Source of the DNA: Caecitellus pseudoparvulus
Lineage: Eukaryota > Bigyra: Bicosoecida
DNA: 64,000 bases
Reading direction: 5' to 3'
Assembly: GCA_965644315.1 (NCBI GenBank)
Contig: CBFFRQ010000024.1
Span: 1 to 64,000 of the forward strand
In this document: positions 52,074 to 63,600 of the stretch, piece by piece
Position numbering within the stretch: position 1 is the first letter of the stretch
Layout of the letters: the number at the start of each line of letters is the position of its first letter
The notes under the pieces: model-generated
What the model was told of the DNA's origin: nothing
What the model saw: the letters and a program-made list of their open reading frames with translations, nothing else
Database searches by the model: none
Position numbers and translations under genes: made by a program

Positions 52074-53650
52074 ATGCCGAAGCGAGGCCGCGATGGTGCG
52101 GAAATTCGCCCAGGCGCCGCCGGATCAGGCGGCGGCAAGCCTGCCGCACTGACGCCAAGCGCCTTTCACACCCTGCCACTGCCCAAGCCATCGCACGCTG
52201 CGATTCAAAGCATTGTCATGCGCCTCATCTTCGGCGCAGAGCAAGCGTCCAAGCAGCACGGCAGGTGTGAGTGCCACTGCGTCGCAGCTGCAAATGCTTC
52301 CCAGCCCGCACGTCTGGCGCACGGGCCGAGACTATTACAGACCTCGGGCGCCAGCCGCGCCTGCCAGGCCCGCTCGCCATTGGCCTAGACAAGCAGGCCA
52401 TTCACACGCACGTGCTGACGTCAGAGTACGAGCTGTGCGAAAAGTCTGACGGCGAACGGCGCATGCTGCTGGCGCTGCCGTCAGACCACGCGTCGGGGTG
52501 AGTGCCGCATGTGCGCCAAGCCCCATGCTTGACCCGGCAGCGTAGAACCATGCGCTTGTCGTATTGCAGGCTATCGGGTGTGTTCTTGCTGAATCGCAGC
52601 TTTGTCCCAGAACAGATCCCCCAGGCTGAGACATACAGGGAGATGCTGGCGCCAGCGGGCAGTGGCCCCACGCTGCTGGATGGGGAGCTGCTCCTGCACA
52701 CGCCACAGGAGCTGCAAGAGGAGTTGCGGTCAGGGCGAGCGGGGCGTGTCCTGAGCGGCATGGCTGGCGAGACGCCTGCTAGCCGGGCTGGTGCGGCCCC
52801 CATGGGCGCGACTTACCTCATGTTCGACGTCGTGACGCTGCGAGGGCGCGACGAAGGCGGCAAGGACTACAGGCAGCGCCAGTGTGCCCTGGGTCAGGCC
52901 CGTCTGTGGTACAAAGAGGCGGCACACGCCTTTACGAAAACGGGTGGGGCGGCGCTGCCGCTGCTGCTCATGTCCAAGACCTTCATGCCGCGGAGCAGGG
53001 TGAAGCACATCCTGCAGCACATCCAGAAGCTCACACTGACCTCCAGCAACCGGGCTGTGAAGGTGTACAGCGAGGGCAGTCGCTGCAACCTGAACGACGG
53101 CGTCGTGCTGACGCCGGTGGATGTGACGTACCGGCAACTGCTGCGACAGGCTGGCGCCGTCGCCACAGCGCCCCTGCTCAAGTGGAAGTGGCTGGATGAC
53201 ATCACCATTGACTTTGCCATCCGGGCGGCAGACTTCCCGGGGGTGCCAGTGCCAGGTCAGCCCCACCTCGTTCAACTTCCACTGCACCTGCACGTGAACG
53301 GCAGCCAGCACACCCGGGTGACTCAGGCGACGCTGCCTGCGGCACAGGCCGCGCAGATGGAATCCAGCGCAGGGCAGAGCGACCCCCTCATCGTGGAGTG
53401 TGCCCATAGTGGCGGCACGTGGGTGGTTGTGCGGCGCCGGCCTGATAAGAACATCGCGAACCACACCAAGGTGGGCTGGCACAGCATGGAGCTGCTGGCG
53501 GAAGGCCTCAGCGACACCCGACTGGTGGAGCTACTTGGTGCTGGCAACAGGGCAGGGGCGGCACAGGGTCAGGCTGTGCCACCCACCACAGCGGCTGCAG
53601 CCGCGGCAGGGGCGCCTGTGCTTGGGAAGGGGGGTGCTGCACACGGGTGA
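52074..53650 (+). CDS. mRNA capping enzyme, guanylyltransferase
   Basis: Exons are 52,074-52,266, 52,341-52,497 and 52,570-53,650, all in phase, giving 476 residues. The nucleotidyltransferase motifs are present in order: motif I EKSDGER with the GMP-accepting Lys at residue 99; motif [11 protein letters not shown]; IIIa [31 protein letters not shown]; and the C-terminal OB-fold motif [11 protein letters not shown]. No triphosphatase domain is fused, so the protein is of the stand-alone type found in fungi and many protists. It moves GMP from GTP onto the 5' diphosphate of nascent mRNA in the nucleus. It lies between two other RNA-processing genes on the same strand. Confidence 0.95.
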
Positions 53651-53806
53651 GCGGCGCAGGTGGACCCGCCCGGCACTTTCCACACGCCGACGCACCCTGC
53701 ACGTGCACCAGGCACAATACAAGACTTGCACACCTTTCAGCAAGGAGCCATCACCAGTGTGCCTGCCCTGAGTGTGTACCAGTCCACAACACATCCACAT
53801 CGAGCC

Positions 53807-54698
53807 ATGGCAGCCCAAATGCCGGAGGGCAAGCGGGCGGCCAAGGCGCCGAGGACGCAGGAAGAGAAGGACACCACGCCACATGTGGTCATCATCCTGG
53901 AACAGGCTGCCGTGGAGGTGGTCAAGACCAAAAAGGTGCGGCGCCCAAGGCCTGTTCTGTGGCACGCGAAACGCGCGTGAAACGGAGAGCGCCCCCACTG
54001 CAGGGCTACGAGCTGCTGAACTGCGACGAGCACCACGGCATTCACAAGAAGTACAAGAAGGACCCAGCAGAGAGTCGTCCTGACATCCTGCACCAGTGCT
54101 TGCTCACGCTGCTGGACAGCCCGCTGAACAAGGCAGGCAAGCTGCAGGTTTACGTCCAAACCAAGAACCGCACGCTCATCGAGATCAGTCCCCACATCCG
54201 CATCCCCCGAACGTTCAAGCGCTTCGCGGGGCTCATGGGTGCGTGCTGTGCTGCGGTGTGCCGCGCCCAGGCGCAGGGCAGGCACTGGCCGCCTTGCTCC
54301 CCGCGCAGTGCAACTGATGCAGAAAATGCGCATCCGGGCGGCAGACTCCAACCAGACCCTCATGCGCATCATCAAGAACCCAGTGACCGCCCACCTGCCC
54401 ACTGGTGCACCCATCTACGGCACACACATGAAGGGGGAGCTGGTGGACCCCTTGGAACTTGCAGCGTCACTGCCGAACGGGCCGGTGTGTTTCGTGTTCG
54501 GAGCCATGTCCAAGGGCTTCATCTCGGGCGAAGACTGCGAGAAGCTGTACTCCTTCAGCCAGTACCCAGTGCGTGGGGCGCGTGCCTGTGCAGCGGCGCA
54601 CTTGAAACGCACACTCACGCCCTCCTCCGCAGCTGTCGGCATCCGTCGCACTCAGCCGCCTCATGCAGGGCTTCGAGCACAAGTGGGGCATCTTGTGA
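53807..54698 (+). CDS. EMG1: rRNA pseudouridine N1-methyltransferase EMG1/Nep1
   Basis: Exons are 53,807-53,935, 54,004-54,238, 54,309-54,568 and 54,633-54,698, all in phase, giving 229 residues. SPOUT-family blocks are intact: [86 protein letters not shown] and the C-terminal WGIL. Nep1 methylates a pseudouridine in the 18S rRNA P-site hairpin and is needed to build the 40S subunit. Three of the four exons end at GTGCGT or GTGCGG donors. Confidence 0.96.
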
Positions 54699-54909
54699 AG
54701 AAATGGCAAGGTTTTGTATTGCTTGGGGTTTGGCCCCACGCTCAAACTGCACCCTGTGCTCCACAACGCGCAAGGCACACTCCCTCAACAAATGCAGCGA
54801 GCTACGGTCGACCAGAAGAGCCGCGCTCCGCAATTGAGCTGTGCAGCGTGAAAATGCATTCAGTCAGGCTGCAACCTTGGTTTGTTCGGGCTGCCCTCAG
54901 GAGTGCTGC

Positions 54910-56496
54910 TCAGAGCTTGCCCTTGGCGGCGATAGAGCTCGAATGTGACTCTGCTGCGCTGCTGTCCGTCCAGGCTGTGCCGTGGGCGCCCGTCAACACG
55001 CGCCACAGCAGCGGCCACACGGCACTGCACAGGCTTTGAGTATCTAGAGGAGTAGGACACGCGCCGTGGTCCAGCAAACAAGCTTTCTGGACTTGTTGCA
55101 TGAGTGCCTGCACACTTGCCTGCGCCGGAAGGTGGTGGGCCACCCCCGTCACAAAATGGGGCGCATGCACCACTGCAATGGTCGCTAGCTGCACTGCATC
55201 TGCCAAGGCCTGTCGCCCATCGGCGTCTGTCAGCTCATGAAGTGGGTAGGCTCGCGTCGGCACTTCACGGGCGTGGGGGCGGCCAATTGTGAGGCGGTCA
55301 CTTGGCGGAGCAGCGAGGTGTGCCTCACACGCCTGCCGCAGCGTCTCAAACACATGCCCCAGCACAGCCTGCATACCTGCCTGTGGAGACACAGCAGCCG
55401 CTGCCACACACGCAGCTGCCAGACTGGCGCTTTGCTGCAGGGAGGTGGACTCTGCTGCAGCCTCTCGCGCTGCCAGGCGCAGTGCCACCCACAGGCAGCT
55501 GTGAAACGAATCTGAAATGCCCACGCCCTCACTTGCTGCACCTGCACAGCGCATGCCGAGAAGAGTCACCAAGCGGTGTCGGTGACGCCGCCGGAAACGC
55601 AGCATGCAGTCCGGTTGCGCCAGCTCGCCCAGCAGCCCACAGGAAGCCCCCAGCAGACGGCACTGCACTGCACCCTGCAGTGGCCGCTGGTGGGACCACC
55701 CTGGCAGGAAGGAGTATGCCCCACAAGCCGCCTGCAACATGTGCAGGGTTTGCAGGGAGTGTGCCGTCCCTGGTGCCAGCCAGACAGGCGCTGCCTCAGG
55801 AAGTGGTGGTGCATCTCGCACCGCCTGCAAAGCACGCTCCCCGAAGGCTGCCAGAGCACGTGCTTGCGAGTGCTTGTGGGTCACGGTACTGCGACACCAG
55901 GCAGTGCCGGCAGCGCCCAGCACATCCCACACCGCAGTCTGCGAGGCACTGCCGCTGAAGCGAAAGCTGGACATGAAACTCCGCACCAAGTCATCCTGGC
56001 TCATGTTCAAACGAAGAGCAGAGGCAAGCAGAAAGGTGGAAGTGTCGCCTTGCGCCTGGGCCGCCTCTGACGCCTGCCAGCGCAGGCCTGCTCGCACGAC
56101 ATGTCGAGCAGGCACCTGGTCCGCCGCTCGCTCCAGGACCAGGATGTCCCGCACTCGAGATGCAGCAGCAATGCATGCTTCTCCTCGAGCGTACACCCCG
56201 CCATGCACTGTGTTACTAAGCCAGGCTTGCAGCTCCCCAGCAGTGTGGCATGCAGCAGCTGAGATGCCTGCAGAGTCAGCTCCTGGAAGGCTTGGCGTTT
56301 CGTCGCGAAACGCGAGCCCAGACCGTGTGCGCTGCCTTGCAGCAAAGAAGTGATCACTCCCAGTGCCGTAGCGACGCGCACATACTCCTGAAGGAATGAA
56401 GCTTGGAACCTGCGCCTGTGTCCGTGCAATCAGCTTCCCAGCCTGCTGCGAGGCAGAGCACCAAGTGGCCCACCGAGCCAAGCAAGCCAAGGCCAT
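54910..56496 (-). CDS. Unrecognised protein, possibly organelle-targeted
   Basis: An intact single exon of 528 residues. The frame opens at a TTG, so I start at the ATG at 56,496 (MALACLARWATWC). The N-terminal 40 residues have Arg, Ser and Ala but few acids and could be a mitochondrial transit peptide. The rest is Ala/Leu-rich and probably all-helical, with a basic patch FRRRHRHR. No catalytic motif is visible. It has no introns, unlike most neighbours, and shares a 300-nt divergent promoter region with the YkuD-like gene. Confidence 0.55.
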   Translation of the reverse strand: MALACLARWATWCSASQQAGKLIARTQAQVPSFIPSGVCARRYGTGSDHFFAARQRTRSGLAFRDETPSLPGADSAGISAAACHTAGELQAWLSNTVHGGVYARGEACIAAASRVRDILVLERAADQVPARHVVRAGLRWQASEAAQAQGDTSTFLLASALRLNMSQDDLVRSFMSSFRFSGSASQTAVWDVLGAAGTAWCRSTVTHKHSQARALAAFGERALQAVRDAPPLPEAAPVWLAPGTAHSLQTLHMLQAACGAYSFLPGWSHQRPLQGAVQCRLLGASCGLLGELAQPDCMLRFRRRHRHRLVTLLGMRCAGAASEGVGISDSFHSCLWVALRLAAREAAAESTSLQQSASLAAACVAAAAVSPQAGMQAVLGHVFETLRQACEAHLAAPPSDRLTIGRPHAREVPTRAYPLHELTDADGRQALADAVQLATIAVVHAPHFVTGVAHHLPAQASVQALMQQVQKACLLDHGACPTPLDTQSLCSAVWPLLWRVLTGAHGTAWTDSSAAESHSSSIAAKGKL

Positions 56497-56797
56497 GCTG
56501 CGCCGGCGCTGCAAAGCAGAGCACCTGGCTTTCTGCGAAAGCGTGAGTCAAGACAGTACCCATAGGATCTGCTTTTCCTCGGTTGAATGGCGGCGCTTGC
56601 AAAATTGAACGCATTGAAGTCCAGCATTCACTGATCTTTTGCTTTTGTGGACTCATAAGGCACCATCGCTTCGCAAAGATGGTGCTTCAAACAAAACTCC
56701 TAGAATTGAAACACGGAGAGCCGATTGTGCTTGCGTCGCAACTCAGCCCAGTATACAAGGCAGCACACCCCTTCTTACCGCTTTGTCAGTGTCAGCC
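56497..56797. other. Divergent promoter region
   Basis: About 300 nt between the start of the unrecognised minus-strand gene and the ATG of the plus-strand YkuD-like gene. In-frame codons extend upstream of that ATG but are not needed for the signal peptide. No defined element recognised. Confidence 0.4.
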
Positions 56798-57715
56798 ATG
56801 CGGGGCCACGCGCTGCGTCTGCTTGGCGTGGTGTGCCTGGTTGCGGCTTTTGATGCTTGCGTTGCTGGCGACTTTGCAGTGCCGCCCTTCTTCCGGGCGC
56901 TGCAGCTGACGTCGCCCCCGACCAATGGAAGTGACGTGTTCATCTTGCAGAACCTGCTGCGCCGTGTGGCGCCAAAGTTCAAGGACCTGCCCACAGACAG
57001 CTCCTTCGGCAGCGCGACAGCCAAGGCGCTGCTGGAGCTGCAACTGCGCTCACACCTGCCAGGCACTGGCGTGCTGGACGCGGCCTCTGCACGGGCGGTG
57101 CTGGAGCAGCTCTCAGAAGACGGCTATGTGGACGATGGGCGCACTGCGGGGGAGCAAGGGTACCTGTACAAGGTGTTCATTCCCGTGTACCGCAACCGCA
57201 GCATTGAGACGGAGGGCTCCTTGTTCAACGCAGCAGGGCAGCACGTGCTGAACTTCACAGCCAGAACACACGGCATTGTGTTCGGGGGCAACAACACCTG
57301 GCCCAGCTTCAACAGCTCTGGCTTCGGCCTGAACGCCTTCAGCAGCAGCGGCAACACACCCACGGGGCTGTTCAAGCTGGACCTGAATTCGCCCGAGGAC
57401 ATTCCGCGCGAATTCGGCCCCTACCCCGTCAACCGAGTCGTGCAGGGGCTGGCGGGCAATGGCGCCTGGCTGGTGCCTAACATTCGTGACGGGCTGCTCA
57501 TCCACACGGGGGAGTGGGCTCAGTACAGCCCCTGGCACCCCCCCCTGCCCATGCCCAACTCGCACGGCTGCATCCACACCTGGCCCCATAGCGTGTACGA
57601 CATCTGGCAGCGCCTGACGCTGGACATGGGCGTGAAAGTGCGCCCCAACACCAACGGCGCGCTTCCCTACCCGTACAAGTCCCAGGGACTGCTGTCAGTG
57701 CAGCTCATGGACTGA
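56798..57715 (+). CDS. Secreted YkuD-type L,D-transpeptidase-like protein
   Basis: A single exon of 305 residues from the ATG at 56,798. The signal peptide is LLGVVCLVAAFDACVAG. Residues about 35-110 fit a peptidoglycan-binding type 1 helix bundle (VFILQNLLRR, SSFGSATAKALLELQ, GVLDAASARAVLE). The YkuD catalytic core follows: GLLIHTGE (His236) and SHGCIHTWP, with His256 and the nucleophile Cys258 in the usual S-H-G-C-I pattern. Preceding blocks TPTGLFKLD and FGPYPVNRV also fit. In bacteria these enzymes cross-link peptidoglycan at meso-diaminopimelate. In a eukaryote the target could be bacterial wall or another peptide-containing wall. No intron and a bacterial family suggest acquisition by transfer, though base composition matches its neighbours. 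Confidence 0.85.
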   Translation: MRGHALRLLGVVCLVAAFDACVAGDFAVPPFFRALQLTSPPTNGSDVFILQNLLRRVAPKFKDLPTDSSFGSATAKALLELQLRSHLPGTGVLDAASARAVLEQLSEDGYVDDGRTAGEQGYLYKVFIPVYRNRSIETEGSLFNAAGQHVLNFTARTHGIVFGGNNTWPSFNSSGFGLNAFSSSGNTPTGLFKLDLNSPEDIPREFGPYPVNRVVQGLAGNGAWLVPNIRDGLLIHTGEWAQYSPWHPPLPMPNSHGCIHTWPHSVYDIWQRLTLDMGVKVRPNTNGALPYPYKSQGLLSVQLMD

Positions 57716-58023
57716 AGTTATCTGAAGCACAGCTTCAGCGTGGTTCACTAGCTGCCGCGGCAGGGTGTGTGGGAGGCAGCGGCAGCGCTGCTGCTGCCTG
57801 TACTTTGCTTGACCCACGTGCAGGCGCATGCCAGGCCTGCCAGGCAGACTGGGTCACCGTGGTGGGCAATGACGCCACAAAATGCAATTTGCATCAGTCA
57901 ATGTGGGACTGCGTGCCCATGCTATATTGCACAGTCCCAGGAGCTCGCTGCCCTGCCAACTAAGCAGCGCAGTGCAAGGTGCCGCCGTTGCAACGCCACT
58001 GAAACGCACGCCCAGCGACCGCC
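57716..58023. other. Intergenic spacer
   Basis: 308 nt between two plus-strand genes. Short frames only; nothing recognisable. It should hold the 3' end of the YkuD-like gene and the promoter of the next gene. Confidence 0.45.
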
Positions 58024-60606
58024 ATGGCCGATGTCGCCTCCAGGGCGGACCAAGTGGCGGGACTAGTGGCTGCTCTGAAGGCAGGCGAGATTACGAAAGA
58101 TGAGATGTTCGCGAGGCTGTCCAAGATCAGTTCTGGCATGCCCGCTGCCGCCCAGGACAGCGAGCACGTTGGCGCGCCGCAACAGGCCAGTGCCGGGGAA
58201 GATGCCAAGGTTTGTCCCGCTCCACGCAGTGCAAGCAACTATCGCAGTGCAAGGTAGGATGTTTTCATATCCACGCACCCCTTTCGTCACTTGTGCAGAT
58301 CGCCACAACGGATCGGAAGGCCATGATCGAGGTGCGTGCAGACGCGCCAGCGTTTCGGCGCCCTGCCACCGCGCACGTCTCCACCCCCCGCTCGCCGCCC
58401 ACAGCAACTGCTCGAGAAGAAGCGCCGCGAAAGGGGCGTAGAGGAGCAGTCCTCTGCCGTGCAGGTGCCCCCCACGCCACACCGCGAACCGGAGCCAGCT
58501 GCTGGCCAACCGCCTGCCCAGTCAGCCCCCCCTCCTCCCCTGCCTGACTCGGAGCCGTCCACGCCCCACCAGCGCGTGTCACCGCCCAGCACGCCGGCGG
58601 CCTTCCCACCACCCCCTCCTCCGCCCCCCAACGTGGATCCAGCTGCGTACTACGCGGCCTATGCCGCCGCCATCGCACAGGCCACCGGCGGCCGCAGCGC
58701 AGTGGAGGGCAGCACGGCGACGCCCCCTGCCACTGAGACGGCAGCCCCCCCCGTGGAAGCCACCTCCCCAGCCACCACGGCAGCCACGTCTTCCTCCCCT
58801 GCCCGAGTCAACGCCACCCGGGAGCGCCGCCGCCGCCGCTCCTCTGCCGCCCAGGCCATGGCATCCGACCCCAACCTGGCCGAAGCTGTGTCCGCCCTGG
58901 AAGCCATCCCCTTCCAGGAGCGCCAGCGGCAGTGGCAGGCACACAAGGACGCCGAGCGACGGCGGCGGGAAGAGGCAGCGCGCCAGGCTGAGCTCGCCGA
59001 GTGCTCCTTCGCCCCCAACACCAGCGCAACGGGCAAGCGCCGGGCACCGGGGACTGCCTCGTCACGCCAGCGCCAGCGCCGCGGCAGTGGCGCCAGCGCA
59101 CAGGGCGGCAGCGTGCACGCCCGTCTGCACAGCAGTGAGACGCCCGCCTCCCAGGGCAAGCGGCGGCCTGCTGCGCGGCAGCGGTACGACCACCGTGCCG
59201 AGGCTGAGGCAGCGCCGGCGGAGGGGGGTGGCCGGGCGGCCTGGGTGTCTGTCAGCAAGAACGCCCACGGCAAGCCGCCTCGCATGTCCCTGGAGGCGCG
59301 GGGGGCGGGCGGCCACCGCGGCCTGACCACGGCAGAGGAGCGCGAGCTGGAAGAGTGCACCTTTGCCCCCGCAGTGAACCCCGACAAGGGGCGCCACTCA
59401 GCCACCCCTGTGCGCAGCAGGTACTTGGAGGGTGTGGGTGGGCGGTCTGGCAGCTCTGCTCGCCGTCGGAAGCCCCCCATCCCCAGCGGCCTGGAGCAGT
59501 GCACCTTCACGCCCAAGATCAACGCCAGCCGCGGACCAGCGCGGCGAGCTGATGGCTCTGTGTTTGAGCGCCTGGCCTCGGGGCGCCGGCCAGCCTCCGC
59601 TGCTCGGGCGCGTCGAGGCGGTGCCAAGGACACGCCCGCTGCCCAGCGACCTGGGCGCAGTGGTCTGCCCCCTCGCTCGGCCTCCGCCGCTCGGCGGGAT
59701 GAGCCCATTCCCCAACGAGACGCCAGTGCGGTGGGCACACCCTCCGCCCGGGTGGGGCAACCGGGTCCACCCGTCATGGACATGGAGTCCTTCTTGGCCG
59801 CCATGCAGGGGGGGGGCGAAGATTCGGCCGCGCCAGGCAGTGCCGGCCGTGCCGGAAGTGTCGGCAGCCGAGCGTCCTCCACTGGTACCCGAGGCAAGCG
59901 CGGCGTCGTGCTGAGCAAGGAGGAGTACGAGAAGCGGTTCGCAGGGTTCCTGGCGCGGCAAAGCGCCGCCGACAAAGCTCGCCAGCGCAAGCTGCAGCAG
60001 GTGGAAGCCTCCACCCGGCCCCAGCATCGCCCTGCTCTGTGTGCCAAGAGCCTGGAGCTGGTGGAAAAGACGCAGCAGGGCAGCTTTCTGGACCGCGTCT
60101 CGCGGTCTGCCGTGCGGCAGGAGCAAAGCGCCCTGCAGCAGCGTGCGGCGGTGGCGCTGGACCCCGAGTGCACCTTTGCGCCCCGCATCAACCCCTCCTC
60201 GCGCAAGCGGCCTGCCCGCACAGCCTCGGAGATGTCCGTGGGGGACGCCCTGAAGAAGGAGGCCACGCTGCGCATGATGCGCCTGCGCAGCGAGCAGGAG
60301 TCCCTGGACGGAGTCACCTTCAAACCCGCCATCAACCCCAACAGCGCCGCTGCACAGGGCCGCCTGCGCATCCAAGACGACCCTGACAGCTACGTGGCGC
60401 GTGTGCAGGAGGCTGCCGCGCTGTCCTCTCAACGCGCGGCGCTGGCCAAAATGGAGACCTCCCGGTCCGAGCTGGCTGACTGCACGTTCAAGCCTGTGGT
60501 GCATGACGCGCCCATGTTTGTGAAACGCATCGCGCAGAGCATGGCCCTCACCAAGGCAGTGCGCCCGCCGCCGCCCGAGGAGAGCAAGAAGCCTGACTGG
60601 AGGTGA
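58024..60606 (+). CDS. CTFxPxIN-repeat protein, probable flagellar or cytoskeletal
   Basis: Exons are 58,024-58,209, 58,299-58,331 (a 33-nt microexon) and 58,405-60,606, all in phase, giving 806 residues. The N-terminus (LKAGEITKDEMFARLSKI) matches a short helical motif I associate with protist proteins of this class. The body is basic and Ser/Ala/Pro-rich, with six copies of a spaced motif: ECSFAPN (about 272), ECTFAPAVN (390), QCTFTPKIN (438), ECTFAPRIN (661), GVTFKPAIN (709) and DCTFKPV (765). Most copies follow a charged helix. Such repeats occur in uncharacterised flagellate proteins and a microtubule-binding role is a guess. The coding strand is clear despite a 570-codon shadow frame on the other strand. 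Confidence 0.75.
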
Positions 60607-60695
60607 GGGGTGAACAGCCCCCCGCCCCGCCATGCACTTGACGCTATGCACCTCACCCTGTCAATTCACATGCATTTGCGGCGCCCATGCCGGTG

Positions 60696-63600
60696 TCACT
60701 CCACCTTGGCCTTGCCGGCGCGGCGTCCACCCCCACGCGCACTCCGCTTGGCAGCGGGCTGGGGGGAGCGGCTTGTTCGGGCACCCGGGCGCTGCCTGGG
60801 GCCGCCTTTCTCCACTGCGTGGCGGGCTTCCTGCTGTGCTTGCCATGCCTCGCGCTCTGCGGCCTGTTGCGCCTGCTCAGGGGTGGCGGTGGGGGGGGGG
60901 TCCGGGCAGCAGGCATCCCGGATACGGGGCACCAGGGTCACTGCGGCGAAGCACCCTGCGAACTGTGCGCCGATAAACAGCAACAGGATGCCGCCCAGGA
61001 ACACAGCCATGAACACCGCGCCGGCCCTGGCGGAGTTGTTCGAGATCCACACGTCCACGGCCGCAGCCAGGCGACGGCGGGTGAGCCCCTCACCACTGTC
61101 GCCGCCTGCTTGCTCTGCACATGGCAGCACTGCACTCGCGTTGGCGGGTGGCGGCGGACGAGGCAGCGCCTGCTGCAGTGCCGTGAGGAGGTCCCACACT
61201 GACGCCTGCTGTGCCACGCCCTGCAGCCCTGCACGGTGCAGGTCAAAGAAGCCACAGCTCGTGTGGCCTGGGTCAGTGTTGGGGCGGCCGGAAGCTAGAG
61301 CGATGAAGTCCAGGGGGGCGGCGGGCCGTCCACGTGCTTCGTGCAGCCACGGCAGTGCCTGCGCCAGGGTGGCCCCCTGCTCGGTGGAGCCTGGGGGGAG
61401 GCTGGCATCGGACAGCAGTTCCCGCAGGGGCGCGTAATACGCGTGCAGCCACTGCACATCCCCCTCTGGCACCAGCCGCGCACGCAGCGAAAAGTGGTGC
61501 AACGGCGCCAGCACTGCGCTGAACACCGCCACGACTGGGTCCACGAAGACCCGCACACCCCACGCCCAAGCCACATGGGCGCTCTGCTGCAAGGACAGCA
61601 GGGCAGCTGCCACTGGCGCCGGCGAAGGCGGTGACGGCAGTGCCCAATCCCCGAACGTCGACCCCACCATGACACTGTCGTAGCACGTGCGGGGGCAGGG
61701 CACGCCGCTGAGGGGGTGTCCCGTCGGCAACGCCCCGTCCACGTCGCAGTGCGACGTGCTGCACGCTGCAGCACGAGGCATGTACACGGGCGCCCACTCA
61801 CTATGCTTGAGGGTGGGTGGCGTGGCAGCAGAGACGCCGGTGGAGCGAGCCGGGACACACCAGTCCATGCGCAGGACCTCCCCAGCAAGACCCGGGTGCA
61901 AGCCGGCTTGCAGGGCGGCATCCAGGCCCACCTTGACATTGGGCCGTGCCGCCAGCCCCGGAGCCGCGATGCCGCGGGCCACGAGGCAGAGGCCTGACGT
62001 GGCAGGTGCGGCACCGGCGTGCACAGGGCGAGGCGCACCCCCCCCTGCCAGGTGCTCCAACCCCCCCAATCGCAGGATGTCCCGAGCCCCCTGCACTGTG
62101 CGGGCAGCGGCGGCAGCCAAGGCCACAGCGGGTGCCACGGGGGGCGCGACACCGCCCCCCGTCAAGGACTGCAGCGCAGAGAACAGGGATGACGTGGACA
62201 GTGCCCCATCAGCGGCAGCAGCAGTCACGGCCCCCTCCAGGGCTGCCGCAGCCTTGGAGGCCTTCTTCGACGCCGTGTCGCGGACGCCAGAGCTCTGCAG
62301 GAGCCCGCCGCCCCGAGCCTGGGCGGCCTGGGCGCGCTGCTGCGTTTCAGCACGCTGCAGGTCGGCGCTGTGGCGAGACAGCGCGAGGGGGGCCCCCCGG
62401 TCCACAATGGTGAGCAGTCCAAACTGCCCCTGGCCGGCCACGGCGCCATAGGCGTATGGACCCCCCTTGGTGGAGGGGGGGCTGTCCAGGGGGGATGCGT
62501 GGAGCACTGGGATGCCGCCGGGTGAGTACCGGCCATCGTCCGCCGCCAGCATGTGCGCGTCACCCGACAGGATGAGCACTTTGTGCCGCAGGTCATGGGT
62601 GGCCAGGAAGCCCAGCAACTCACCCCGCTCTTCCTCGAACCAGCCCCACTTGCGCCCCCCGATGATCCACGGGAACTCCACCACCCACACCACCAACACG
62701 TGGGACTCCGCTGCTGCCAGCATCTCGGCCTTTAGCCATGCCAGCTGTGTGTCCCCCAGCAGCACGCCACTGGGCCCACGCACACTGTTGCGCTGGCTGC
62801 GCAAGTCGCTCAAAATGAAACGCACCCTGCCGATGGTGAACGCCTGGTACGTGGCCCGGCCGTCGTGCGGCAGGCCGGTAGCCGCATCTGCACCGTCCAC
62901 CAAGCCAGGGGAGCCGGCAGTGCCGCCCTGTGACAGGGGCGTGTCTGCAGGCAGGGGGTAGTGAGGCACGAACTGCCTGAAAGTGGCCGCTGCCACCCCA
63001 GCACCGGCGTGCTCCCCATTCGAATTGTTGTCCCCGAAGTCGTGGTCGGACCACGTGTACGCGGTGGGCACGTGCCGGAACAGTGCAGACTGGGTGGGAG
63101 ATGTCAGAGTGGACGTCATGGCCTGCGCATAGCCTTCCTCGTCTGCCTCTTGGAAATCTCTGCGCCACAGGAGCAGCGGCGGCGAAAGCGTGCCGGAGTG
63201 CAGCACAGGGCAGGTGCTCCATACCCACGCACCCGTAGTGCAGGTCGCCCATGTGAATGAACATGAGCGGCTCAGAGTGCAGGATGGAAGTGAACACGCT
63301 CGCCTCACTGCCAGTCCTCGCGCAGCTGGAATAGGCGATGGTGAAGTTGAATGCAGCACCCTCGGGTGCCGGCGTGCGGAAAGCACCTCGCAAGGCGCTC
63401 GCCGGCAAGCCAGCCGCTGCCGAACAGGGACAGCTTTCCCCCTCCGCAGACGGGCATGGCTCAGACAGCTCCAACTCGTACACATACTGCGCAAGTGGGC
63501 AGCGAAAACCAGTGGTGTGCCCGTGCAGGCGCTTCACACGCTGCGGAGTGCCAACGCCTGCGGAAACTGGTCACCCGCAAAAACGCACATGCGTCAATGG

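Noticed and set aside
58659-60371. 570-codon minus-strand open frame
   Set aside because: It is antisense to the spliced CTFxPxIN gene, Arg/Pro/Ala-rich and motif-free; the plus strand has the repeats and in-phase splice joins. GC-rich DNA makes such shadows.
59398-60651. 417-codon minus-strand open frame
   Set aside because: A second shadow of the same gene, in another frame, with no domain.
63571-63588. Reading the PhoD-like exon 1 through to HVRFCG
   Set aside because: Splicing at the GTGCGT just after LRPLTH to TAT GTG TAC restores the PhoD pattern LTHYVYEL and keeps phase.
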